DNA of 8,394 bases. It comes from Reyranella sp. Lineage in GTDB: Bacteria > Pseudomonadota > Alphaproteobacteria > Reyranellales > Reyranellaceae. The first letter of the stretch is position 1, and the number at the start of each line of letters is the position of its first letter. The stretch lies in the NCBI GenBank assembly GCA_030681635.1, contig JAUXRT010000588.1:1-8394 (forward strand), read 5' to 3'. The position numbers were made by a program, and so were the translations under genes. Below are positions 1-5,963 of this stretch, in pieces. The notes under the pieces are model-generated. The model saw only the letters and a list, made by a program, of their open reading frames with translations, did not search any database and was not told where the DNA came from.

Positions 1-75
1 TGCATCAGTCTGGTATTCCGGCGAGACGCGAAGGAAATCGCGTCGGCTCGACCGCATGCGACAGCCGCACAATGA
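1..75 (+). CDS. Possible 3' end of ntrY (sensor kinase), partial
   Basis: The first reading frame is open from the window edge to a TGA at 73-75 and encodes about 24 residues beginning CISLVFRRDAKE. The hydrophobic ISLVF stretch resembles the last beta strand of a histidine-kinase ATPase domain, which usually ends close to the protein's C-terminus. In alphaproteobacteria ntrX normally follows ntrY, the membrane sensor kinase that phosphorylates it, so an ntrY end is expected here. The gap to ntrX is 34 bases. The fragment is too short to prove identity, and the other two frames are also open for much of this stretch, so this rests mainly on gene order. Confidence 0.42.
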   Translation, partial: CISLVFRRDAKEIASARPHATAAQ

Positions 76-109
76 TCCGCAGAGACAGTAGCGGACTGCT
101 TGAAGAGCC

Positions 110-1522
110 ATGGCCCACGACATCCTGATCGTCGACGACGAGCGTGACATCTGCACGCTGATTGCAGGTATCCTCGAGGATGAGGGTCACACGGCCCGCC
201 GTGCTCACAACAGCACCGAGGCGATAGACGCCGTGCGTCAGCGCCGGCCGGCGCTCGTCATCCTGGACGTTTGGCTGCAGGGCAGCGAACTCGACGGCTT
301 GCAGCTTCTCGAGGTCATCCGTCGCGAGGATCCACCCATTCCGGTCGTCATGATCAGCGGCCACGGCACGATCGACACGGCGGTATCGGCGATCAAGACC
401 GGCGCCTACGATTTCATCGAAAAGCCCTTCAAGGCCGACCGCCTGCTGCTGGTCGTCGATCGCGCTATCGAAGCCGACAAGCTGAAGCGCGAGAACGCGA
501 CCCTGCGCCGGCGGGCGGGAGGGGAGGTCACCTTCGTGGGTTCCTCGACCAGTGCCGCCAGCGTGCGCACCCAGATCGAGCGGGCAGCGCCCACAGGCAG
601 CCGCGTTCTGATCGTCGGCGCCTCCGGGGCGGGCAAGGAAACCATGGCCCGCCTGATCCACCAGAGTTCCAAGCGGGCCGATGGGCCGTTCGTCGTGGTC
701 AACTGCTCGACACTTCCGACGGAACGCCTGGATATCGAACTGTTTGGCACCGATGGCGAGACCGAAGGCGACACGCTCCGCGTCTCGGGTGCCTTCGAGA
801 TGGCCCATGGCGGCACCCTGCTGCTCAAAGAAGTCGCGGACCTTCCGCTGGCGCTGCAAAGCCGGCTGGCGCGCGTGCTCCAGGAACAGTCCTTCGTGCG
901 CGACGGCGGCAAGACCCGGGTCGAGGTCGACGTGCGCGTGCTCGCCTCGACCAGCCGGACCCTGCAGGAGGAAATCACGTCGGGGCAGTTCCGCGAGGAG
1001 CTGTATCACCGGCTGAATGTGGTTTCGCTGCGCGTGCCGCCGCTCAGCGAGCGCCGCGAGGACATTCCCGAACTCTCCGCCGATCTCCTGCGCCGTGTTG
1101 CGGACGCCACCGGCCTGCCGTCGCGGACGATCGGCGAGGACACGCTGGCCGCCCTGCAGGGCCACGACTGGCCGGGAAACGTCCGGCAATTGCGCAATGT
1201 CATCGAACGATTGCTGATCCTGGCGCCGGTCGGCGGCGGCCCGATCCGCGCCGACGTACTGCCGAGCGACGTCAGCGAGGATTCGCCGTCGGTGTTGCGC
1301 TGGGAGAAGGGCGGCGAGATCATGCAGTTGCCGCTGCGCGATGCCCGCGAGGTTTTCGAGCGGGAATACCTGCTGGCTCAGGTCACTCGGTTCGGCGGAA
1401 ACATCTCCCGCACCGCGACCTTCGTCGGCATGGAACGTTCGGCTTTGCATCGCAAGCTGAAGTCGTTGGGACTGCACGGTACTGCGCCCGACGAACGCAA
1501 CGACACTGAAACCACGATCTGA
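110..1522 (+). CDS. ntrX: Nitrogen regulation response regulator NtrX
   Basis: This 470-residue protein is the response regulator partner of the kinase NtrY, acting in the cytoplasm on nitrogen, redox and envelope-related genes. The receiver domain (about 4-120) shows the acidic pair D9/D10, phosphoacceptor D53 and K105 in the NtrX signature MISGHGTIDTAVSAIK followed by YDFIEKPFKADRL. The AAA+ domain (about 140-375) has Walker A GASGAGKE at 170-177, FREELYHRLNVV at 294-305 and sensor II WPGNVRQLRN at 354-363. A Fis-type helix-turn-helix lies at about 428-455 (ERSALHRKLKSLG). As in other NtrX proteins there is no GAFTGA loop, so direct sigma54 activation is not expected. The unusual point is Walker B: the usual LLDE reads LLKE, with K240 in place of the magnesium-binding aspartate. 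The start is ATG 110 with a GAAGAG ribosome site at 102-107. Length is normal for the family. Confidence 0.95.
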   Translation: MAHDILIVDDERDICTLIAGILEDEGHTARRAHNSTEAIDAVRQRRPALVILDVWLQGSELDGLQLLEVIRREDPPIPVVMISGHGTIDTAVSAIKTGAYDFIEKPFKADRLLLVVDRAIEADKLKRENATLRRRAGGEVTFVGSSTSAASVRTQIERAAPTGSRVLIVGASGAGKETMARLIHQSSKRADGPFVVVNCSTLPTERLDIELFGTDGETEGDTLRVSGAFEMAHGGTLLLKEVADLPLALQSRLARVLQEQSFVRDGGKTRVEVDVRVLASTSRTLQEEITSGQFREELYHRLNVVSLRVPPLSERREDIPELSADLLRRVADATGLPSRTIGEDTLAALQGHDWPGNVRQLRNVIERLLILAPVGGGPIRADVLPSDVSEDSPSVLRWEKGGEIMQLPLRDAREVFEREYLLAQVTRFGGNISRTATFVGMERSALHRKLKSLGLHGTAPDERNDTETTI

Positions 1523-1528
1523 GAAACG

Positions 1529-1535
1529 AAGGAGG
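1529..1535 (+). promoter_or_regulatory. Strong ribosome binding site of the dat gene
   Basis: AAGGAGG lies five bases before ATG 1541 and is nearly complementary to the 16S rRNA tail. It fixes the start of the aminotransferase and sits in the 18-base gap after the ntrX stop, so dat can be translated efficiently from a shared ntrX transcript. Confidence 0.7.
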
Positions 1536-1540
1536 GCGGC

Positions 1541-2404
1541 ATGGCGCGCTATGCCTATGTCAACGGCCGCTATGTGGATCATCGCGAGGCCAGCGTTCAC
1601 ATCGAAGACAGGGGCTACCAGCTCGCCGACGGTGTCTACGAGGTCGTGGGTGTGCGAGACGGCCGGTTGATAGACGAGACGCCGCATATCGACCGGCTCG
1701 ACCGGTCGTTGCGCGAACTCAGGATCGACTGGCCGGTTTCGCGGGCGGCATTGAGCTTCATCATGCGTGAACTGATGCGCCGCAACCGCCTGCGTGACGG
1801 GCTGATCTATATGCAGGTGACGCGTGGCGTCGCCCGTCGCGACCATGCCTTCCCGACCGTTCCGGTGAAGCCGGCGCTGGTGCTCACGACCAAGAACTCC
1901 AAGCGGGCCGACGCCGATCCCGGCCCCGGGATTGGCGTGAAGAGTCAGCCCGACATCCGGTGGGAACGCTGCGATATCAAGACCGTCGCGCTGCTGCCGA
2001 ACGTGCTGGCCAAGCAGGCGGCACGGGAGAGCGGTGCCTACGAGGCGTGGTTGGTCGACACCGACGGCTGCGTCACCGAAGGGGCGTCGACCAATGCCTG
2101 GATCGTGACCCAGGACGGCGAGTTGGTGACGCGCCAGACCGACAACGGCATCCTGGCTGGCATCACGCGGCACACGCTGAAGTCTCTGTGCAATGCACTT
2201 CAGCTAAAATTCGTAGAACGCCCGTTTTCGCTGGCGGAGGCCAAGAAGGCCCAGGAAGCGTTCATTACCAGTGCGACTTCGTTCGTGACGCCGGTGGTCA
2301 GGATCGACGGCGACACCGTGGGCGACGGTAAGGTCGGCCCGATGGCGCGGCGCCTGCGCGAGGAATATGTGCGCTTTGCCTCGGCCGGAGAGGCAATCAC
2401 ATGA
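1541..2404 (+). CDS. dat: D-amino-acid transaminase (class IV PLP aminotransferase)
   Basis: This is a 287-residue cytoplasmic fold-type IV, pyridoxal-phosphate enzyme. D-amino-acid transaminase interconverts D-alanine with D-glutamate using 2-oxo acids, feeding peptidoglycan precursors. The internal aldimine lysine is K147 in CDIKTVALLPNVLAK; E180 in CVTEGASTNAW is the residue expected to contact the pyridine nitrogen. TRGVARRDHAFP (94-105) matches the arginine/histidine carboxylate trap of D-amino-acid transaminases (R98 and H100 in the Bacillus enzyme), which favours this over branched-chain aminotransferase or aminodeoxychorismate lyase, the other members of the fold. Length matches the family (about 280). 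It follows ntrX by 18 bases and its stop overlaps the next gene's start, so it is probably co-transcribed with both. This placement between ntrX and hfq is common in Rhodospirillales. Family call is firm; substrate range is inferred. Confidence 0.9.
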   Translation: MARYAYVNGRYVDHREASVHIEDRGYQLADGVYEVVGVRDGRLIDETPHIDRLDRSLRELRIDWPVSRAALSFIMRELMRRNRLRDGLIYMQVTRGVARRDHAFPTVPVKPALVLTTKNSKRADADPGPGIGVKSQPDIRWERCDIKTVALLPNVLAKQAARESGAYEAWLVDTDGCVTEGASTNAWIVTQDGELVTRQTDNGILAGITRHTLKSLCNALQLKFVERPFSLAEAKKAQEAFITSATSFVTPVVRIDGDTVGDGKVGPMARRLREEYVRFASAGEAIT

Positions 2405-3057
2405 GCGGCTCTGCCGCCGTCAAATTGCCCCGCGCCGTGCTGTTCGACTGGGACAATACCCTGGTCGACACCTGGCCCACGATCGTCGAGTGCTACCACG
2501 ACACCTTTGTCGCCCTGGGCTTGACGCCCTGGACAGCAGAGGAAGTGCAAATCCACGCCCACGGCTCGTTGCGCGATGTTTTCCCCAAGCTGTTCGGGGA
2601 CCGGAAAGGCGAAGCCGAGCGGGTCTTCTACGAGACGTTCCTCCGCATCCATCTGGAGCGCCTGCAGCCGTTGCCGGGGGCGGATACCCTGTTGGCACAC
2701 TGCCGGGAGGCGGGATGTTACGTGGCCGTGGTCAGCAACAAGGTGGGAGACAACCTGCGTACGGAGATGGCCCATCTTGGCTGGCAGCGCTGGATTGCCC
2801 GCGCGGTCGGCGCCAAGGACGCCAAACGCGACAAACCGGCGCCCGATCCCATCTACCTGGCGCTCGACGGCACGGGAATTGCCCCTGATGAGTCCGTATG
2901 GATGGTCGGAGACTCCCTTGCCGACCTCCAATGCGCCCATGCGGCGGGGTGTTTGCCCGTTCTGGTAGGGGGGCCGGAGCTACTGTCAGCCCCTATGCTG
3001 GAACATCCGCCCCGTCTCAGGGCACGTAATTGTCATGAGTTGCTGGCATTGCTTTGA
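2401..3057 (+). CDS. HAD-superfamily hydrolase (phosphoglycolate phosphatase-like)
   Basis: This 218-residue cytoplasmic protein is a HAD phosphatase with an alpha-helical C1 cap, the type that includes phosphoglycolate phosphatase and beta-phosphoglucomutase. Motif I is LFDWDNTLVDT, with nucleophile D16 and acid/base D18. The cap spans roughly 25-95. Motif II is S112 in VVSNK, motif III K145 in DKPAPDP, and motif IV G170-D171 with D175 in GDSLADLQCAHAAG. All catalytic residues are present, so it should be active as a phosphatase; the natural substrate cannot be read from the sequence. The start ATG overlaps the dat stop in an ATGA, with no independent Shine-Dalgarno site needed, so translation is coupled to dat. 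A role in metabolite repair or amino-sugar metabolism beside dat is only a guess. Confidence 0.87.
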   Translation: MSGSAAVKLPRAVLFDWDNTLVDTWPTIVECYHDTFVALGLTPWTAEEVQIHAHGSLRDVFPKLFGDRKGEAERVFYETFLRIHLERLQPLPGADTLLAHCREAGCYVAVVSNKVGDNLRTEMAHLGWQRWIARAVGAKDAKRDKPAPDPIYLALDGTGIAPDESVWMVGDSLADLQCAHAAGCLPVLVGGPELLSAPMLEHPPRLRARNCHELLALL

Positions 3058-3076
3058 CCCAAGCGTCCCCTATATT
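3049..3076 (+). promoter_or_regulatory. Candidate hfq promoter
   Basis: The first AT-rich patch after the HAD gene contains TATATT at 3071-3076. A weak -35 (TTGCTT, 3049-3054) sits 16 bases upstream, overlapping the HAD stop codon. A better -35 match, TTGACC at 3054-3059, is only 11 bases away, which is too close. The -10 area reads CCTATATTTG (3069-3078), which fits the alphaproteobacterial RpoH (heat-shock sigma) pattern C[CT]TATNTNNG, with CATTG 17 bases upstream; this is a possible second reading. A transcript starting near 3083 would have a leader of about 80 bases. Confidence 0.38.
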
Positions 3077-3091
3077 TGTTTTAACTCGGTA

Positions 3092-3107
3092 GCAGGGAGA
3101 GCCCTGC
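3092..3107 (+). other. Stem-loop in the hfq 5' leader
   Basis: A perfect six-base-pair GC-rich stem, GCAGGG paired with CCCTGC, closes an AGAG tetraloop. It lies between the candidate promoter and hfq. No T-run follows, so it is not an intrinsic terminator for the upstream genes. It would sit near the 5' end of the hfq mRNA and could stabilise it or contribute to autoregulation. A second, weaker fold is possible just downstream, with CCGG at 3118-3121 pairing with CCGG at 3136-3139. Confidence 0.45.
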
Positions 3108-3162
3108 GCCGCCCAAACCGGTGACCTTCGGGAAGCCGGCCGCCCAGCAAGAGGCCAAAAAC

Positions 3163-3411
3163 ATGAGCGAAAAGGCACAAAACGTTCAGGACGTGTTCCT
3201 GAACCACCTGCGAAAGAACAAGACTCCGGTCACGATCTTCCTTGTGAACGGCGTGAAATTGCAGGGAATCGTCACGTGGTTCGACAATTTCTCGGTGCTT
3301 CTGCGCCGCGACGGCCATTCGCAGCTTGTCTACAAGCATGCGATCTCGACCATCATGCCGGTCACTCCCGTGCAGTTGTTCGACGGGGACAAGGCCGAGG
3401 CAGCAGGCTGA
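3163..3411 (+). CDS. hfq: RNA chaperone Hfq
   Basis: This is an 82-residue Sm-like protein that forms a hexameric ring, pairs small RNAs with mRNAs and affects mRNA stability. Sm1 runs from about 21 to 50 (TPVTIFLVNGVKLQGIV), and Sm2 contains YKHAIS at 57-62. Proximal-face RNA contacts are present: Q9, F43, Y57, K58 and H59 correspond to E. coli Q8, F42, Y55, K56 and H57. F26 replaces the distal-face tyrosine of E. coli, and there is one extra residue before YKHAIS, as in other alphaproteobacteria. The C-terminal tail is short and acidic. An upstream in-frame GTG at 3121 would add 14 residues, but ATG 3163 gives the family N-terminus MSEKAQNVQD and has a GAGG ribosome site at 3151-3154. hflX starts one base after the stop, the classic hfq-hflX pairing. 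Confidence 0.97.
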   Translation: MSEKAQNVQDVFLNHLRKNKTPVTIFLVNGVKLQGIVTWFDNFSVLLRRDGHSQLVYKHAISTIMPVTPVQLFDGDKAEAAG

Positions 3412-3412
3412 T

Positions 3413-4774
3413 TTGATCGAAGACCTCGAGCAGGAAGTCCACGAAAGGCGCAAGCGCACGCCCAACGACACCGCTCGGCCGGCAACGGTGGCTGCCGTCG
3501 TGTGTCCCTATACCCGCGGGCGGGGCGACGAACGCGATGGCGAAGCCAAGCTCAACGAAGCCGTCGGTCTTGCCCGTGCCATCGACATCGACGTGCGCCT
3601 GGCACAGACCGCGCCGCTGCGCCGCGTCACGCCTGCCACGCTACTGGGCAAAGGTGTCGTCGAGCGGCTGAAGGAAGCCGTCGAAGAACTGGGCATTGGC
3701 CTGGTGATCGTTGACGACAGGCTGACACCCGTCCAGCAGCGCAATCTCGAGAAGGCCTGGCAGACCAAGGTGATCGACCGGACCGGTCTTATCCTGGAGA
3801 TTTTCGGCGCTCGGGCGCGCACGCACGAAGGTCGGCTGCAGGTCGAACTCGCGGCGCTGGATTACCAGCGTGGCCGGCTGGTGCGGTCATGGACCCATCT
3901 CGAACGCCAGCGAGGCGGCTTCGGTTTCCTGGGCGGCCCCGGCGAATCCCAGATCGAAATCGACCGTCGACTGATCGGCGAGCGCATCGTTCGCATCAAG
4001 CGCGACCTTGAAGGCGTGCAGCGGACACGCGCCGTCAATCGCGTCGGCCGCAAGAAAGCGCGGCTGCCGACTGTCGCGCTGGTCGGCTACACCAACGCCG
4101 GCAAGTCGACGCTGTTCAACCGGCTCTCGGGCGCCAGTGTCATGGCCAAGGACCTGCTCTTCGCCACCCTCGACCCGACCATGCGGTCGATAAAGCTGCC
4201 GAACGGCAAGGGGTGTGTGATCTCCGACACGGTTGGTTTCGTCTCCGATCTGCCGACCCATCTGGTTGCCGCCTTCCGGGCGACGCTCGAGGAGGTGATC
4301 GAGGCGGACCTGATCGTGCATGTCCGCGATATCGCCCATCCCGAAACCGAGCAGCAGCGTGGCGATGTCGAGCAGGTGCTGAGGGATCTCGGTGCGCTCA
4401 AGGAAGATGGCGGCACGCCCCTGATCGAGGCGTTGAACAAGATCGATGCGCTGCCGGCCGACAGCCGCGACACGCTGGAGACCCGTGCCGCCTCAGGCGC
4501 CGCGCGCGCCCTCCAGTATCCTGTCTCCGCCTTGACCGGCGAGGGTGTCGATCATCTCCTGGAGGCGATCGGCGAATTCCTGGGTCGGGCGGGGATCGCG
4601 CGCGAGATCTCCGTGCCATTGAGCGACGGGGCCACCATCGCCTGGCTTTACCGCCACGGCGAGGTGCGCGATCGGCGCGACGAAGGTGAATTGGCCTTGC
4701 TGACCGTGGCCCTCGATACCGCTGCCGCTGCCCAGTTCGAACGCCGGCTTTCGAGCGCCGGCGGGGCGCGTTGA
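3413..4774 (+). CDS. hflX: Ribosome-associated GTPase HflX
   Basis: HflX is a cytoplasmic GTPase that binds the 50S subunit and splits stalled or heat-damaged ribosomes. Numbered from the TTG at 3413 it has 453 residues, normal for the family. The N-terminal domain (about 25-215) ends with the HflX signature RGGFGFLGGPGESQIEIDRR (167-186). The GTPase domain shows G1 GYTNAGKST (225-233), G2 TLDPTMR, G3 DTVGF (272-276), G4 NKID (342-345) and G5 SALTG (372-376). A short C-terminal domain follows. An ATG at 3326 in the same frame lies inside hfq and would add a low-complexity serine/arginine stretch unlike the family. TTG 3413 is one base past the hfq stop with AGG a few bases before, which suits translational coupling. 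GTG 3488 is another option but would cut into the leader that precedes AAVVCPYTRG. The start is therefore less certain than the identity. Confidence 0.93.
   Translation: MIEDLEQEVHERRKRTPNDTARPATVAAVVCPYTRGRGDERDGEAKLNEAVGLARAIDIDVRLAQTAPLRRVTPATLLGKGVVERLKEAVEELGIGLVIVDDRLTPVQQRNLEKAWQTKVIDRTGLILEIFGARARTHEGRLQVELAALDYQRGRLVRSWTHLERQRGGFGFLGGPGESQIEIDRRLIGERIVRIKRDLEGVQRTRAVNRVGRKKARLPTVALVGYTNAGKSTLFNRLSGASVMAKDLLFATLDPTMRSIKLPNGKGCVISDTVGFVSDLPTHLVAAFRATLEEVIEADLIVHVRDIAHPETEQQRGDVEQVLRDLGALKEDGGTPLIEALNKIDALPADSRDTLETRAASGAARALQYPVSALTGEGVDHLLEAIGEFLGRAGIAREISVPLSDGATIAWLYRHGEVRDRRDEGELALLTVALDTAAAAQFERRLSSAGGAR
4742..4763 (+). other. GC-rich inverted repeat at the hflX 3' end
   Basis: CGCCGGC (4742-4748) pairs with GCCGGCG (4757-4763) around an eight-base loop, inside the last codons of hflX and just upstream of the groES promoter. 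No T-run follows, so it is not a canonical intrinsic terminator. It could slow or destabilise read-through from hfq-hflX into groES. Confidence 0.35.
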
Positions 4775-4800
4775 CAGGCCTCCGGCGCAAAACCTATAAG
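4771..4800 (+). promoter_or_regulatory. Strong sigma70-type promoter of groES
   Basis: A perfect -35 TTGACA at 4771-4776 is followed by an 18-base spacer and TATAAG at 4795-4800, five of six bases matching the -10 consensus. The -35 overlaps the hflX stop codon (4772-4774). Transcription would start near 4807, giving a leader of about 20 bases with GAAGGA at 4817-4822 before ATG 4829. The -10 region also reads CCTAT, part of the alphaproteobacterial heat-shock sigma pattern, so dual control is possible but unproven. No CIRCE inverted repeat (HrcA operator) is visible between 4775 and 4829. Confidence 0.68.
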
Positions 4801-4828
4801 CTGCACCATCCCCGACGAAGGAAATCCC

Positions 4829-5116
4829 ATGAAATTCAAGCCTTTACATGATCGGCTGCTGCTCAAGCCCTTGACTGCCGAAACCAAGACCAAGGGCGGC
4901 CTCATCATCCCCGACACGGCCCAGGAAAAGCCGATGCAGGGCGAGGTCGTGGCGATCGGCAAGGGCAAGCGGCTCGAGGACGGACGGCTGCAGGCGATCG
5001 ACGTCAAGGTCGGTGACAAGGTGATCTACGGCAAGTGGTCGGGCACCGAGGTCAAGATCGGCGGCGTCGACCACGTCATCCTCAAGGAAGAAGACCTCTT
5101 CGGCGTCGTTGGCTGA
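4829..5116 (+). CDS. groES: Co-chaperonin GroES (Cpn10), without adjacent groEL
   Basis: GroES forms the seven-membered lid of the GroEL folding chamber in the cytoplasm. This 95-residue protein begins with the signature MKFKPLHDRLLLKPL. The mobile loop spans about 17-34, with the GroEL-binding hydrophobic tripeptide L25-I26-I27 after a GG pair. The GEVVAIGKG strand (38-46), roof hairpin (about 45-58) and C-terminal VGDKVIYGKWSGTEVKIGG are all standard, and the length is normal, so the protein looks functional. groES is almost always followed directly by groEL; here the next gene, five bases away, encodes an inositol-monophosphatase-family protein. It may be a second groES copy, or the genome may keep groEL elsewhere. 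It has its own strong promoter upstream. Confidence 0.94.
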   Translation: MKFKPLHDRLLLKPLTAETKTKGGLIIPDTAQEKPMQGEVVAIGKGKRLEDGRLQAIDVKVGDKVIYGKWSGTEVKIGGVDHVILKEEDLFGVVG

Positions 5117-5121
5117 CCACG

Positions 5122-5955
5122 ATGCTGGGCAGCGGTGACCCGTCGCGGGTCACCGACCTGATCCGCGAGACGGCGGCGGCAGAGTTGCTGCCGCGGTTTC
5201 GCAACCTCTCCAAGGACGATATCCGCCAGAAGCGGCCTGGCGACGTGGTCACCGTGGCCGACGTCGCAGCCGAGCGGCGGCTGGCCGCGGGACTGGCAAA
5301 AATCCTGCCGGGCGTGCCAGTCGTGGGCGAGGAGGCGGTCGAGAGCGACCCCGGCCTTCTCGAACTGATCGGTCGGCCTGGCGAGATGTGCTGGATCGTC
5401 GATCCCCTGGACGGGACGGCGAACTTCGCCGCCGGCAAGGACACCTTTGCCGTCATCGTCTGCCTGGTACAGAACGCGGTAACGGTCGGCGCCTGGATCT
5501 ACGATGTGCCGCGCGGGCGAATGGCGGTCGCGCTCAAAGGGCAGGGCGTCGCGCTCGATGGCGCTCAGGTGATCGGTTCGGCGTCTGCCGGCGCTCCCGA
5601 CGGCTTCGTCGGCTACAAGGTCATCAGGGCCTTCGACACGCAATTGCCGGCGGCCGACCGCAAACGGCTGGGGCGGGTCTCGACCCTGCGCTGTGCCGGC
5701 GTCGAGTATCTGGAAATCCTGTCGGGCCGCACTGCCTTCAGCCTCTATCGCATCACCAAGCCCTGGGATCATGCCGCCGGCGCCCTGATGATGGCCGAGG
5801 CGGGCGGCGGCTCGGTGCGCTTCGACGGCTCACCTTACGGGCCGGCGCAGCCGACCAATGCCGGCATTATCAGTGCGGCTTCACAGGCGACATTGGCCGA
5901 GGTTAGGGCGCTGTTCGAGATCGTTCAGATGCCGTTGCTGGCGCCGCGCCTCTAG
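5122..5955 (+). CDS. Inositol monophosphatase family protein
   Basis: This 277-residue protein belongs to the magnesium-dependent, lithium-sensitive phosphatase family that includes SuhB, CysQ and histidinol phosphatase HisN. The metal-binding motifs are intact: GEE at 69-71, WIVDPLDGTANF at 91-102 (D94 and D97) and KPWDHAAG at 213-220 (D216), followed by AEAGG. The reaction is hydrolysis of a small phosphate monoester; whether the substrate is inositol phosphate, 3'-phosphoadenosine phosphate or histidinol phosphate cannot be decided here. The ATG at 5122 is five bases after the groES stop; an upstream in-frame GTG at 5035 would lie inside groES and add arginine-rich sequence foreign to the family. 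There is no clear Shine-Dalgarno site, so translation is probably coupled to groES. The gene ends four bases from the convergent mazG. Confidence 0.88.
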   Translation: MLGSGDPSRVTDLIRETAAAELLPRFRNLSKDDIRQKRPGDVVTVADVAAERRLAAGLAKILPGVPVVGEEAVESDPGLLELIGRPGEMCWIVDPLDGTANFAAGKDTFAVIVCLVQNAVTVGAWIYDVPRGRMAVALKGQGVALDGAQVIGSASAGAPDGFVGYKVIRAFDTQLPAADRKRLGRVSTLRCAGVEYLEILSGRTAFSLYRITKPWDHAAGALMMAEAGGGSVRFDGSPYGPAQPTNAGIISAASQATLAEVRALFEIVQMPLLAPRL

Positions 5956-5963
5956 GTTCCTAG
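5952..5963. other. Symmetric convergent stop-codon junction
   Basis: CTAGG and CCTAG flank a TT, so the stop codons of the + strand IMPase gene (TAG 5953-5955) and the - strand mazG (TAG, 5962-5960) sit in mirror-image arms with only four bases between them. The two-base loop is too short for a stable hairpin, and no T-run is present. There is no room for an intrinsic terminator, so transcripts from both sides probably overlap. Confidence 0.4.

Noticed and set aside
669..1912. A 14-base direct repeat, TCCAAGCGGGCCGA, in ntrX and in dat
   Set aside because: Both copies encode the ordinary peptide SKRAD in unrelated proteins; a chance match of favoured codons is the simplest explanation.
5..2173. 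A 722-codon open frame on the - strand covering ntrX and most of dat
   Set aside because: It is antisense to two genes with clear family motifs. Its translation is arginine/glutamine/aspartate-rich with no recognisable domain, as expected when GC-rich codons are read on the opposite strand.
2200..2940. A 246-codon - strand frame opposite the end of dat and the HAD gene
   Set aside because: Both + strand genes have complete catalytic motifs; the antisense frame has none.
3054..3076. TTGACC (3054-3059) with TATATT (3071-3076) as a hfq promoter pair
   Set aside because: The spacer is only 11 bases, too short for sigma70; a weaker -35 at better spacing was preferred.
3092..3107. The leader stem-loop as an intrinsic terminator for the dat-HAD transcript
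   Set aside because: No T-run follows on the + strand, and it lies downstream of the likely hfq promoter.
5026..5772. A 248-codon open frame on the - strand within groES and the IMPase gene
   Set aside because: It lies opposite two well-supported genes and shows no family motif.
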